A stretch of 64,000 nt of DNA, from assembly GCF_002085925.2 (NCBI RefSeq), contig NZ_CP053563.1, positions 62,001-126,000 of the forward strand, read 5' to 3'. The translations under genes were made by a program, and so were the position numbers. This DNA is from Thioclava electrotropha. GTDB lineage: Bacteria; Pseudomonadota; Alphaproteobacteria; Rhodobacterales; Rhodobacteraceae. Below are positions 16,676 through 25,684 of the stretch, in pieces. The notes beneath the pieces are model-generated. The model worked only from the letters and a program-made list of their open reading frames with translations, had not been told where the DNA came from and ran no database searches. How positions within the stretch are numbered: the stretch's first letter is position 1; every line of letters begins with the position of its first letter.

Positions 16676-17953
16676 TCATTGTTCATAAAACTGTCCTTCC
16701 ACGCCTTCAAACGCCAGTTCATTCAAGAACTGCCGGCGCCAAAACACCTTTTGGTCCGTTTCAGACAGATTAGCTTCTTTGCAGAGCGGCCCCCAAGCTT
16801 CGTCAATGATCTGTACCTGCTTGGCAACGATCGCTCTGGCCTCCTCCTCTGAGAGGTGAAAATCCTTCGCCACGGCTAAGCCGTGCATCAGTTGGCTGCG
16901 CCTTTCGCGCCCCATCAGCATGGCCTGTGACGCTTCTCGGCTGTTCCGCGCCTGGGGGCAAATGTCATATGCTGGTGTGAGCGTCAGCTGAACGCCGTCC
17001 CAGAACGCCGCATGGTTACGTGCATGATCATCCGTGTTGCCGACAAGGATGTTGAAAATCATCCGCGAGTACATCTCACGCAATGTGTCTTTGGGGTCGG
17101 TAAATCGCCGCCGGATGATCTCCGCCAGTTCGGTGTAACTTGCATGCGCGGCCATAATTTCATCAAGACCAAAAAGCGTCAGCGCGGAGACCAGCATCTT
17201 CCGGGACCAACCTGTTTCGAGGTGCTTGCGGTCAAAGCGTTCGATCAGAAGGACATCTCGGCCCATTGTTTGCTCAAGTTTCACCGGGGCGACGTCTAGA
17301 CCGACCTCCTGCGCCAGACGCATCGCAATATATTCACCTTTCACCACGCTGTAGGTGTCGGCGGACGACGAAAATTTGGCGATATATTTTCTGTTTCCAT
17401 CATCGATGAGGGCTTTGGGCCTTGCTCCGCCAATGGCAGTCCCGTGCTGCAAGGCCTCAGCCAGCTCCTCAGTCAAGGGGACACCTTCTTCAACGATGTC
17501 GGATGCGCGTTGCAGCTCGTCCAGAGACGCATTTGATCCCTGACGCGGCACATACTCCTTAGCAGACGCTTGAAAGTCCAAGGCCCCAATCCGGTCTGAC
17601 CCAGATTCCAGCAGGAAACTGATCTCACCCAAGTCGGCCATATCCGCTTCTTCGCCGCGAATGCCCATCAAACGGTTGATAATGACACGACGCCCCCAGG
17701 CATCTGGGGCGCCGTCCCGTAATGCGCTTGCAAACTTTAGAGGTTCGATCGGATCAATCTGACCTTGCTTTAGCGGCAGTTCGGGCAAGTAAAGTGCAAC
17801 CGCGTCTTTATGCTCCAGATAGGAGCGGCCATAGTTAAAGACGTAGCGCTCACCATCCTGCTTGATGAGGCCGGCCACGACGGGCTCCGTTGCGCCGGGG
17901 AGCCAAACCCAGACATAGGCCTGATTCTCCCTCACCCCGTCAGAAGTCATCAT
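16676..17953 (-). CDS. hipA: HipA-family serine/threonine kinase toxin
   Basis: The 425-residue protein has the HipA N-terminal domain (VVAGLIKQDGERYVFNYGRS; FASALRDGAPDAWGRRVI). The kinase domain has YIAKFSSSADTYSVVKGEYI for nucleotide binding, the catalytic loop FNILVGNTDDHARNHAAFWD and LTPAYDICPQ for metal binding. HipA proteins phosphorylate translation factors such as aminoacyl-tRNA synthetases and cause growth arrest. The gene overlaps hipB upstream by 14 bases. All key motifs are present, so it is probably functional as a toxin and helps keep this plasmid. Target specificity cannot be told from sequence. Confidence 0.92.
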   Translation of the reverse strand: MMTSDGVRENQAYVWVWLPGATEPVVAGLIKQDGERYVFNYGRSYLEHKDAVALYLPELPLKQGQIDPIEPLKFASALRDGAPDAWGRRVIINRLMGIRGEEADMADLGEISFLLESGSDRIGALDFQASAKEYVPRQGSNASLDELQRASDIVEEGVPLTEELAEALQHGTAIGGARPKALIDDGNRKYIAKFSSSADTYSVVKGEYIAMRLAQEVGLDVAPVKLEQTMGRDVLLIERFDRKHLETGWSRKMLVSALTLFGLDEIMAAHASYTELAEIIRRRFTDPKDTLREMYSRMIFNILVGNTDDHARNHAAFWDGVQLTLTPAYDICPQARNSREASQAMLMGRERRSQLMHGLAVAKDFHLSEEEARAIVAKQVQIIDEAWGPLCKEANLSETDQKVFWRRQFLNELAFEGVEGQFYEQ

Positions 17954-18272
17954 TCAACTCCGTTTTGGGTTTACGAATATAGGCTGGCAACAACGCGATC
18001 TTATCACGCACCTGCGCAATCTGCGGTGCAAGTGATGTGGCGTCAGGCTCAAACAGCGGCACGCCAGTAATGGTTGCGGCTTCAAACACCAGGCCGATGT
18101 CAACAACTGGGTCGCCCCGCTCAATCTTTTGCAGTGTGCTGCGGGCAATCCCAACGCGCTCGCTCAAGTCCTTCTCAGACATCCGCCGCTCCTTGCGCGC
18201 CAACCGAATGCGCTTCCCCAATAAAAGCAGCGCTTCCTTGGTAAACTTCGAATATGTGCGATTCTCGGACAT
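17940..18272 (-). CDS. hipB: HipB-family antitoxin, XRE helix-turn-helix
   Basis: The start at the ATG at 18272 (MSENRTYSKFTKEALLLLGK) has a GGAG site; an in-frame start 33 bases earlier is less likely. Residues 19-70 form an XRE helix-turn-helix (RIRLARKERRMSEKDLSERV, then GIARSTLQKIERGD). HipB binds HipA, neutralises it and represses the operon. Three copies of a TGACCGYCAT motif lie just upstream and are the natural operator candidates. The C-terminal tail is longer than in the E. coli protein. Confidence 0.9.
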   Translation of the reverse strand: MSENRTYSKFTKEALLLLGKRIRLARKERRMSEKDLSERVGIARSTLQKIERGDPVVDIGLVFEAATITGVPLFEPDATSLAPQIAQVRDKIALLPAYIRKPKTELNDDF

Positions 18273-18297
18273 GCGTTTTTCTCCAGTGCCCACACTC

Positions 18298-18402
18298 GCG
18301 GTCATATGGCCCTATGTGACCGTCATGGCGATCATAGCGTAATTTTGGACATTTTGCAAATTTGACCGCCATCGCAGCCACACGAGCACATGTGACCGCC
18401 AT
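18298..18402. promoter_or_regulatory. hipBA upstream repeats TGACCGYCAT
   Basis: Direct copies of TGACCGYCAT occur at 18317-18326, 18363-18372 and 18393-18402, with an inverted TGACCGC at 18298-18304. They lie between 26 and 130 bases upstream of the hipB start. Repeated operators bound by HipB are typical for hipBA autoregulation; binding here is inferred. Confidence 0.55.
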
Positions 18403-18777
18403 AGAAGTCAATAATGCTCCTTGCTCGCGCAGCGTGGCCGGACTGCTTTGGCAAACAACCTCACAAAACAGTACCTCGCCCCAAACAAAGCCAGCCGACT
18501 GGTTCCGAGAAGCCCTGCAGGAAAACAGGATAAGGGCCTACATCCTTGGTCGCAAGGCGCGCAAGATCCCCGACAAACACGACAAGCGCCGATACAAACG
18601 TCGCAACCGGGTGGAGATCATGTTCGGCGGGCTCAAGGACTGGCGACGCGTGGCGCCTGTAACCGCCGGACGTAATCTCCCCGAAACCGCCGTTTGAATT
18701 TTCCCCAGACGTGAGCGTCAGGGCCAATTCCGAACTTCATCTATTCGGAATTGGCACTGTCGCGGGACACAGGCCTG

Positions 18778-20043
18778 ATGCTCCGAACGGAGAGCGACAG
18801 GGGCAGGCAGGTGATAGGACTGAGGGAGATTGTCTTGATCCAGAATTTGAAGAACCAGGGTCTCAGCATCACCGCGATCGCGCGGAAGGTTGGCTGCGAC
18901 CGGAAGACGGTGCGGAAGTATCTCGAGCTGGGGCTGGAAGCTCCGGTCTACGGGCCGCGCCAGCCACGGGCACGGGTGATTGAGCCCTATGAGCGCTACC
19001 TGCAGGAACGGGTTCAGGCCTTTCCCGATCTCAGCGGCGCGCGGCTTTTACGCGAGATCCGGGAGCTGGGTTATGAAGGCGCTTACACCGCGGTGACGGA
19101 CTTCCTGCGCGAGGTGCGCCCGGCGCGGCACGCCCCGTTCGAGAGACGGTTCGAAACCCCACCCGGCAAGCAGGCCCAGGTCGACTTCGCGGAGTTCACG
19201 GTGGAGTTCACCGACGAGCCGGGCGTGGTTCGCAAGGTCTGGCTGTTCTCGCTGGTGCTCGGCCACAGTCTCTGGCTCTGGGGCCGGTTCGTTGCCAGTC
19301 AGAACCTGCAATCGGTGCTGCGCTGCCACATCGCGGCCTTCGCTGCCCTCGGCGGCGTGCCAGAGGAGATCCTCTATGACCGGATGAAGACGGCGGTGAT
19401 TGGCGAAGACGAGGCCGGAGTTGTCACCTACAACGCCGCATTGGTTGCGTTGCTGAACCACTATGGCGCGGTGCCGCGGGCCTGCCAGCCGTATCGAGCA
19501 AAGACCAAGGGCAAGGTAGAGCGTCCCTTCCGCTACATCCGGCAAGACTTCTTCTTGGCCCGCACATTCCGCAACATCGACGATCTCAACACCCAGTTCG
19601 AGGCCTGGCGAACCGAGATCGCCAATCCCCGGGTTCATGCCACGACCCGACGGGTGGTGGACGCGGCCTTCACCGAAGAACAGCCCAGTCTGAAGCCGCT
19701 CCCGGTGATCCCCTACAGCGCCGTCCTCACCGTAGAACGGCGCGTGAGCAAGGAGGGGATGATCTCGGTCGGTGGCAATTTCTATTCCGTGCCCGACACG
19801 ACCCGTCGCCGGACACTCGAGGTCCAGCATCACGCCGAGGAACTTCGGATCTTCGAAGACGGGCAACTGATCGCCTGCCATCCGGTTCTGGAAGGCAAGG
19901 CCTGCCGCCGGGTCGACCCCACCCATCGCAAGACACCGCCGAAGAAACCGGCCCCGCCGCCGTCATCGCAAGGGCTACGGCGGCCGCTCGACTTCTATGA
20001 TGCGGTTGGCCGACGCCTGGCCGCTACGGGGGCGCCATCATGA
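18778..20043 (+). CDS. istA: IS21-family transposase IstA
   Basis: About 421 residues from the ATG at 18778; a GTG start near VIGLREIVLIQNL is also possible. It has an N-terminal helix-turn-helix (LSITAIARKVGCDRKTVRKY), the DDE domain (QAQVDFAEFTVEF; EILYDRMKTAV; KGKVERPFRYIRQDF) and the Mu-type C-terminal barrel. It overlaps istB by four bases. Confidence 0.92.
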   Translation: MLRTESDRGRQVIGLREIVLIQNLKNQGLSITAIARKVGCDRKTVRKYLELGLEAPVYGPRQPRARVIEPYERYLQERVQAFPDLSGARLLREIRELGYEGAYTAVTDFLREVRPARHAPFERRFETPPGKQAQVDFAEFTVEFTDEPGVVRKVWLFSLVLGHSLWLWGRFVASQNLQSVLRCHIAAFAALGGVPEEILYDRMKTAVIGEDEAGVVTYNAALVALLNHYGAVPRACQPYRAKTKGKVERPFRYIRQDFFLARTFRNIDDLNTQFEAWRTEIANPRVHATTRRVVDAAFTEEQPSLKPLPVIPYSAVLTVERRVSKEGMISVGGNFYSVPDTTRRRTLEVQHHAEELRIFEDGQLIACHPVLEGKACRRVDPTHRKTPPKKPAPPPSSQGLRRPLDFYDAVGRRLAATGAPS

Positions 20044-20882
20044 CCGATCTTTTGGACCGTATCCGCGGCGCCCTTGTCGGCTTGAAGATGCCGCGTGCGC
20101 TGGAGGCGCTCGATCACACCATACGGCAGCTCGAGACGGGCGAGATCACCGCGATCGAGGCGATCGACGGGCTGCTCAGCGAGGAATACGCGACCCGCGA
20201 GACGCGCCGGATCGACGTCGCCCTGCGCACGGCCAAGCTGCTGCCGGTCAAAACGCTCGAAGGCTTCGACTTCCGCTTCCAGCCCTCGCTCGACCGAGAT
20301 CGGATCGCGGCCTTGGCCCAGCTCGACTTCATCCGGCGCGCCGAGGTCGTTCACTTCCTCGGGCCGCCGGGCACCGGCAAGAGCCATCTCGCAACTGCGC
20401 TCGGCGTCGCGGCAGTAAAGGCGGGGCGAAGCGTCTACCGCGCCACACTCGCAGAACTAATCACCGCGCTGAACCAGGCCGAACGCGAGGGACGATTGCC
20501 CGAAAAGATCCGGTTCTATGCCCGGGCCGCGCTGCTCATCGTCGACGAGATCGGCTATCTGCCGATCACGACCGGCGGCGCCAACCTGTTCTTCCAGCTC
20601 GTCAACGCCCGCTACGAGAAAGGCGCCATGATCCTGACCTCGAACCGCGGCTTCGCCGAATGGGGCGAGGTGTTCGGCGATCCGGTCGTCGCGACAGCCC
20701 TGCTGGATCGCCTCTTGCACCATGCTGTCGTCATCCAGATCGAAGGGGCCAGCTACCGGCTACGCGCCCATGCCGACCTCATCCCCGAGCATGTCAGGGC
20801 GAACGCCCCCATCGCTCCGCCGCCACCGCCCAAGCGCCGCGGACGGCCACCGAAAAACCAGAATGGAGGCGCCGATCACTGA
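20040..20882 (+). CDS. istB: IS21-family helper ATPase IstB
   Basis: 280 residues, DnaC-like AAA+ ATPase with Walker A LGPPGTGKSHLATAL and Walker B LLIVDEIGYLPI. It ends in a proline- and basic-rich tail (APPPPPKRRGRPPKNQN). IstB assembles on target DNA and activates IstA. Confidence 0.92.
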   Translation: MTDLLDRIRGALVGLKMPRALEALDHTIRQLETGEITAIEAIDGLLSEEYATRETRRIDVALRTAKLLPVKTLEGFDFRFQPSLDRDRIAALAQLDFIRRAEVVHFLGPPGTGKSHLATALGVAAVKAGRSVYRATLAELITALNQAEREGRLPEKIRFYARAALLIVDEIGYLPITTGGANLFFQLVNARYEKGAMILTSNRGFAEWGEVFGDPVVATALLDRLLHHAVVIQIEGASYRLRAHADLIPEHVRANAPIAPPPPPKRRGRPPKNQNGGADH

Positions 20883-21055
20883 AACCGGCTGATCGCCGCA
20901 ACCGCCGTAGTGGGGAATTTTACTTCGGCACTTTTGGGGAAAATTAAGACGGCGTTGACAGGCGACCAGCTACGACAGATGTCCGAAGGAGTTTCTCTAT
21001 GTCATTGCGTGGCCACTACAGTGCTGTTCTGGTTATGAGTCGTGAACCTACAAGG

Positions 21056-21863
21056 GGATTGCCAACTTGTTCTGATGCGCGCGAATCTGGCCTGAGCGGC
21101 GTCTTTCAGGCAGTCATTTCAATGGTGTATCCGGCCCACAGGTCATGGGCATCGGATCTGGCGTGGCGATAGGATGTGGCGGAGAAGCGATAGCGGCGGG
21201 GCCGGAAGATCGTGTTTATCTGGTCATGCGCGGCGAGGAACCTCTGTGCTTGCCTTGGTGACTTGAACTTGCCCATAAACTTCTCGCGCTTTCGGGTCGG
21301 TCGGTGGGACCCTTCGATGCGGTTGTTCAGGCCTTTATGCGCTCGGTGATCGGCACCCGGCGCCAATTCGCAAATTGGTTTAATATAGCTGCGCAGCTTG
21401 TCGGTGACGATGACACGCGATGCGCCGAACCGGCTGACCAGCCCCTTGAGGAAACGCCTTGCAGCCCTGGCGTTCCGCCGGGGCTGTACCAGAATGTCGA
21501 GCACGTCACCGTCCGCGTCGATGGCCCGCCAGAGCCAGTGTTTCCTCCCGTGCATCGAGATGACGACCTCATCGAGATGCCACTTGCCGTGGGCGTCGGG
21601 CCTGTCGCGCTTGATGCAGTTGGCGAAATGGCGCCCAAATCGGTTGACCCATTTCCGGACCGTTTCCCGGCTGACGATCACGCCGCGTTCCGCAAGCAGG
21701 TCCTCGACATCCGCCGTGCTGAGCGCAAACCGATGGTACGCCCAGACCGCGTAGGCAACGATCTCGCGGGGGAAGCGGTAGCCTTTTAAACGCGGCATCT
21801 CGGACGGTGCTTTCATTCCGGATGCTTATCCAACGGAGACATCCCGAACAAGTTGGCAATGCC
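21056..21863 (-). mobile_element. IS6-family element, copy A
   Basis: The element is 808 bp with inverted repeats GGATTGCCAACTTGTTC and GAACAAGTTGGCAATGCC. The 8-bp flanks (CTACAAGG and CTCTCATC) do not match, so one side was probably lost by an IS6-mediated deletion. A related copy of the same length lies at 53892-54699. Confidence 0.9.
21106..21816 (-). CDS. IS6-family transposase, copy A
   Basis: 236 residues, starting MKAPSEMPRLKGYRFPREIV. The DDE motifs are WHLDEVVISMHGRKHWLWRA, VIVTDKLRSY and NNRIEGSHRPTRKREKFMGK. It is complete. Similar in sequence to the copy at 53942-54652 but not identical. Confidence 0.93.
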   Translation of the reverse strand: MKAPSEMPRLKGYRFPREIVAYAVWAYHRFALSTADVEDLLAERGVIVSRETVRKWVNRFGRHFANCIKRDRPDAHGKWHLDEVVISMHGRKHWLWRAIDADGDVLDILVQPRRNARAARRFLKGLVSRFGASRVIVTDKLRSYIKPICELAPGADHRAHKGLNNRIEGSHRPTRKREKFMGKFKSPRQAQRFLAAHDQINTIFRPRRYRFSATSYRHARSDAHDLWAGYTIEMTA

Positions 21864-22201
21864 CTCTCATCGCATCACTCCGGTTCGGGCCAGACAGCAG
21901 CCCTGTGGGCGGTTGCACAGGTTTCCACGTTTAGAGTTCCCGACGAAGTTCTGAAATCAAAAACGCGCAAAGATGCCGCTTACACCGCGCCGAACCACCT
22001 CCACCTTAGCGCCGCTAAACCGTGAGGATCACTCCAATACTATCGCATTATTTGATACCCTTGCTGATCGGCTCGCGTATGGCAGCCTCACCTCCCGTAC
22101 CCTTGTAAACATTCAGCCTCGCGGCGACCCAAGCCATCGTTCGCGAGCGGGCAGCATAAAATCCCACTGCGGATGGGCGGTTTGATCGCCTCCGCCTCGT
22201 T
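21864..22201. other. Intergenic stretch, nothing recognised
   Basis: No convincing gene or repeat was seen between the IS6 end and the scpB-like stop codon. A short plus-strand frame ends VLKSKTRKDAAYTAPNHLHL before a stop at about 22025, but it has no start signal outside the IS and is not supported. Confidence 0.5.
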
Positions 22202-22798
22202 TCAACCCGCCCCCATCACCCCCGCATCCTCCAGCCCTTCTCGGTCGGGCAGGTCCTGCAGGCTCTCCAGATCGAAGGCCGTGAGAAACTGATCAGTGGT
22301 AACGAAGGTAAACGGCGCGCCGCGTTGAGGCGACCTCGGCCCGGTGGCGATCAGGCCGCGGGCGTGCAAACGACCCGTGAGGTCGCGGCTGATTTCCTTG
22401 CCGAAGATGTCCTTCAGCCCATCGCGAGTGATCGGCTGGTGATAGGCGATGGCGGCGAGCACGGCGATATCGAATTCGCTCAGATCGAAAAGCTGGTCTC
22501 CGACATCCGCCGCCGCCCGGATCGCTGGCGCATAGGCGGGCCGCGTCCGCAGCATCCAACCATTGGCAACGCGCGCGACTTCGAAAGCGCGGCCGTCCAT
22601 GTCTGAGGAGAGATCGGCGATCAGCAGGTCGACAGAGGCCCCCTGCCCCACCACGCGCGCCAGATCGTCGCGCGGGACCGGCGTTGCGGAGGCAAAGAGC
22701 ACTGCCTCGATCCGCCGCATCCATTCGCGCCAGCGCAGCTCGGGCGGTAGGTCGGCGAGCTCGCGGTCCAGCGGTGTCCGGTCCTTCGCCATGCTCAC
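22202..22798 (-). CDS. scpB: ScpB-like chromosome segregation protein
   Basis: The 198-residue protein has the tandem winged-helix pattern of ScpB, the kleisin-associated subunit of the SMC complex: MRRIEAVLFASATPVPRDDL, LSEFDIAVLAAIAYHQPITR and DGLKDIFGKEISRDLTGRLH. It ends in a short variable tail. The GTG start at 22798 overlaps the stop of the DUF1403 frame, and an ATG two codons later is an alternative. No scpA or smc is adjacent. Together with the DUF1403 gene and the divergent tyrosine recombinase it forms a cluster that recurs on alphaproteobacterial replicons, as I recall it. Its role with a plasmid is unknown. Confidence 0.8.
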   Translation of the reverse strand: MSMAKDRTPLDRELADLPPELRWREWMRRIEAVLFASATPVPRDDLARVVGQGASVDLLIADLSSDMDGRAFEVARVANGWMLRTRPAYAPAIRAAADVGDQLFDLSEFDIAVLAAIAYHQPITRDGLKDIFGKEISRDLTGRLHARGLIATGPRSPQRGAPFTFVTTDQFLTAFDLESLQDLPDREGLEDAGVMGAG

Positions 22799-23678
22799 AC
22801 CCCGTAGAGGCGGAAGGTATCGCGCCCGGTCAGCTCGCGGATCGCGCCGAGTTGAACGAGCCTGTCGCAGAGCCTGCGCGCGGCGCGATCGGGCAGCGGC
22901 AGGGCGGCCGGCGCGATTGCGTCCCGGGCGAGGAACAGCGCCACTGCCTCCGCCGCCCCTTTCGCGCGCAGCTTCGGCGCCACGGCGCGCAGCCGGGCGG
23001 TCCGGCGAGTAAGGTCGGTTAACAGCTGGACGGTCTCGATGGCCGCAGAGTGCAGCGCGCGGTGGCAGGCGAGGTGCAGTTGCGCCCTGTCAGGCGCAGA
23101 TCGGCACGTTTCAAGCCGATGGAGAGCAGCGGCACAAGATGGCGCCAGCCGAGCGCCCGCGCCAAGGCGGCATCGGCGAGGATTAGCGCCGCTAGATGCG
23201 CGCGCGGGGCGTCAGCGCGCACCGCCTCGAGAACGCTTACCGCCCGCGCGATCGGAGCTCCCTGCCCTGCCCTCAGCCAACGGTCGAGCGCCTCCGGAGC
23301 GTGTTCGGGCAGTGCACGTTGCAGCGACGCGACTGAGATCGGGCGCTCTACCGCGCGTCGCCATGCCAGATAGACCTCGCCCGCGGGCCCGGGCAGATCG
23401 CCGTCGCGCCACAGATGCACAGCGTCGCGCAGCTCCGGCGCACGCTCTGGGCGGCCCGCATGCATCACACGGAGTTCGGCCGCGCGCAGGGCGAGGCGTT
23501 CGCGCAACAAGGCATGGTGGGGGGCGGCGCGCGTGAACACCAGATGCAGATGGCTCAACGCGGCACCCGACAAAAACGCCACATCTTCAGCGGTTTCACC
23601 ATACGCCCGCGTGACCCAAGTCGGCAGGTGCGGTAAAGTCTCTTGAGTGTCAGAGATGTCGGGCATCGGGAACGTCAT
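22795..23678 (-). pseudogene. DUF1403-type protein, frameshifted
   Basis: The frame from 23678 (MTFPMPDISDTQETLPHLPT) runs to about 23095, with DVAFLSGAALSHLHLVFTRA and HLWRDGDLPGPAGEVYLAWR. It then leaves the natural frame near LKRADLRL. The sequence continues one frame over as DRAQLHLACHRALHSAAIET and VAPKLRAKGAAEAVALFLAR to a TGA at 22795. Joined, the product would be about 294 residues of the DUF1403 kind, predicted helical, of unknown function. A single-base change explains the break, either mutation or assembly error. The stop overlaps the scpB start, so the genes are coupled. Confidence 0.75.
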
Positions 23679-23754
23679 GCCCTGAGCCTATCCCGCCGCG
23701 GCGCTTTTCTCCAGAAAATTGCAACAAAACCGCCCTGCTTTGTTGGCCTATTTT

Positions 23755-23783
23755 ATGTCCAATAAGTTTGCCTTATCGGACAT
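23755..23783. promoter_or_regulatory. Inverted repeat between divergent DUF1403 and recombinase genes
   Basis: ATGTCCAATAAG and CTTATCGGACAT are inverted around the spacer TTTGC with one mismatch per arm. This is the layout of a tyrosine-recombinase core site, but it would equally suit an operator for the two divergent genes. Confidence 0.5.
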
Positions 23784-23834
23784 TAAAAGATATGCAGGGA
23801 AACAGTTCAATTTCACCGCTGGATTTGCTGAAAA

Positions 23835-24928
23835 ATGCCCTCAGAGACTAAGAAATCGAGATTAACGCAGTCTGGTTTGTCTGATGATGCTCAGCCCGAC
23901 GAGAGAGATCACGAACCCGATGCCATCGCCCTGCCCGCGCATGTTGCGGGGTCCGGCGCATTAGATCGGTTGGTGGACACGGCCCGCGATTATGCCCGCG
24001 CGGCGGCCTCTGACAACACGCTGAAAGCCTATGGCAAGGACTGGGCGCATTTCGCGCGCTGGTGCCGGATGAAGGGCATCGAGCCTTTGCCGCCTTCGCC
24101 GGAACTGATCGGTCTTTACCTTGCCGATCTGGCAGCGCCTGCGGGCAAGGTCCCTGCCCTGTCGGTCTCGACTATTGAGCGCCGCCTGTCCGGCCTTGGC
24201 TGGAATTATGCGCAGCGCGGCTTTGCGCTTGATCGCAAGAACCGCCATATCGCGACTGTTCTGGCGGGGATCAAACGCAAACATGCGCGCCCGCCGGTGC
24301 AGAAAGAAGCGATCCTGCGCGACGACATTCTCGCGATGGTGGCCACCCTGCCCTACGACCTGCGCGGGTTGCGTGATCGTGCAATTCTGCTGCTGGGCTA
24401 TGCGGGCGGGTTGCGGCGCTCCGAGATTGTCAGTCTGGATCTGCATAAGGATGACACGCCCGACAGCGGTGGCTGGATCGAGATTATGGACGCGGGCGTC
24501 CTGCTCACGCTCAACGCCAAGACCGGCTGGCGTGAGGTCGAGATCGGGCGCGGCTCGTCCGATCAGACCTGCCCGGTGCATGCGCTGGAGCAGTGGTTGC
24601 AGTTCGCCAGGATCGACTTTGGCCCGCTGTTTGTTCGGACATCCCGCGATGGCAAAAGGCGCTTGCGGCCCGCCTGAGCGATAAACACGTCGCGCGGTTG
24701 ATCAAGCAAACTGTTCTGGACGCGGGCATCCGCGCGGAGCTGCCCGAGAAAGACCGCCTTGCGCTGTTTTCCGGCCATTCCCTGCGCGCTGGTCTTGCCA
24801 GTTCCGCCGAGGTCGACGAGCGCCATGTTCAAAAGCAGCTTGGCCATGCCAGCGCCGAAATGACCCGCCGCTATCAGCGCCGCCGCGACCGGTTCCGCGT
24901 GAACCTGACCAAAGAGGCGGGGTTGTGA
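23835..24928 (+). pseudogene. Tyrosine recombinase/integrase, frameshifted
   Basis: The first frame (23835-24677) has a SAM-like core-binding domain (ASDNTLKAYGKDWAHFARWC) and the first catalytic arginine (YAGGLRRSEIVSLDL). It ends early after FVRTSRDGKRR. The rest lies one frame over (KALAARLSDKHVARLIKQTV) with FSGHSLRAGLAS (His-x-x-Arg), KQLGHASAEM and the tyrosine in TRRYQRRRDRF. The shift lies at the AAAA run near 24655. Joined, the protein would be about 364 residues with the full R-H-R-Y set, so a single-base error or recent mutation is likely. Such recombinases resolve or integrate replicons. Confidence 0.85.
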
Positions 24929-24952
24929 CGCGCTGTCCTCGTGAAAATAGAA

Positions 24953-24972
24953 AAATTGTCAGCTGACAATTT
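24953..24972. promoter_or_regulatory. parS: parS-like palindrome, copy 1
   Basis: AAATTGTCAGCTGACAATTT is a perfect 20-bp palindrome. Its 16-bp core ATTGTCAGCTGACAAT recurs at 25685-25700. It fits the repABC parS pattern (GTTNNCNGCNGNNAAC) except at the outermost bases. RepB is expected to bind here for partition. Confidence 0.7.
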
Positions 24973-24999
24973 CGCCTCGTCAAGGCGATTGCCAGAGGG

Positions 25000-25332
25000 T
25001 TAGCTGTCGCGCTTCATTGCCGTTAACGCGGCGACATGGCGCGGCAGATCGCTGCGGGCATGCAGGATGTCAATGATGATGACTTCGTCAGCGGTGTCGA
25101 GGAAGACGAGAAAATGCTCACCCGCCCTTGCAAAGCGAAGATCCTCTGCGTCATCGACCAGGATGGCACAGCTCTGGCTATGGGCTTGCCCGGCCACAAT
25201 CGCCTCACACCGCTCGATCAGTTCGGCCTCGTAGATCTCGGACTGGCGCTGGCCAAAGCGCGCGATGGTCCATTGCGCGATTGCGACCAGGCTTTGTTGT
25301 GCGCGGCGTGTCAGCCGCAAGCTTCGTGTCAC
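25000..25332 (-). CDS. parE: ParE/RelE-family toxin
   Basis: 110 residues, with LRLTRRAQQSLVAIAQWTIA and RFGQRQSEIYEAELIERCEA, then EHFLVFLDTADEVIIIDILH, the typical ParE fold with the C-terminal beta-strand I-x-I-L-H. ParE toxins usually poison DNA gyrase. The ATG overlaps the parD stop codon. The pair stabilises the plasmid and sits between the two parS-like palindromes. Confidence 0.9.
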   Translation of the reverse strand: MTRSLRLTRRAQQSLVAIAQWTIARFGQRQSEIYEAELIERCEAIVAGQAHSQSCAILVDDAEDLRFARAGEHFLVFLDTADEVIIIDILHARSDLPRHVAALTAMKRDS

Positions 25333-25586
25333 GACGCGGTCCGGGCCTGTCTGAATGCATCACGGATCGCATCTGCGCCGCTGCCTTCGGCAAGATCACC
25401 GGTCTTGGCCTGTGCCAAGCCTTCAAGCAACCCTTGACGGATTTCGGCAAGCTGAGCCTCTTCATGCTCCAGCAATCGCAGCCCTGCGCGCATCGCCTCA
25501 CTCGCGTTTTGGTAGCGCCCGGAACTGACCAGAGCTTGCACCAGCTGGTCTTGCGTTTCCGTGAGAACGACGTTTCGTGTAACCAT
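25329..25586 (-). CDS. parD: ParD-family antitoxin
   Basis: The ATG at 25586 (MVTRNVVLTETQDQLVQALV) was chosen because GCAGGAGG precedes it. The 85-residue protein has the ribbon-helix-helix start of ParD and SSGRYQNASEAMRAGLRLLE, the family signature, followed by an acidic C-terminal region that would wrap ParE. It should repress its own promoter. Confidence 0.9.
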   Translation of the reverse strand: MVTRNVVLTETQDQLVQALVSSGRYQNASEAMRAGLRLLEHEEAQLAEIRQGLLEGLAQAKTGDLAEGSGADAIRDAFRQARTAS

Positions 25587-25684
25587 TTCTCGGGCCTCCT
25601 GCTTTGGCAATATATGCCAATCCCGTGTTTTGATCAATGGCCATGTGCCAGGCTAATTCATTCGCACGATTGCTGCGTTACGCG

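Larger units (their letters stand above)
18658..20960 (+). mobile_element. IS21-family element 1
   Basis: The element is 2303 bp, starting TGTAACCGCCGG and ending CGGCGTTGACA, with further subterminal repeats (GAATTTTCCCC near the left end, GGGGAAAATTAA near the right end). The flanks GGCGCC (18652-18657) and GGCGAC (20961-20966) are a 6-bp target duplication with one substitution, and removing the element rejoins the IS5 reading frame. Confidence 0.9.
18490..21045 (+). pseudogene. IS5-family transposase C-terminal relic, split by IS21
   Basis: The part before the insertion reads DWFREALQENRIRAYILGRK and RNRVEIMFGGLKDWRRVA up to 18657. After the IS21 the same frame resumes at about 20961 with TSYDRCPKEFLYVIAWPLQ. 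This is the C-terminal DDE region of an IS427-type transposase. The N-terminal part is absent and the 3' side ends at the IS6. Confidence 0.8.
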
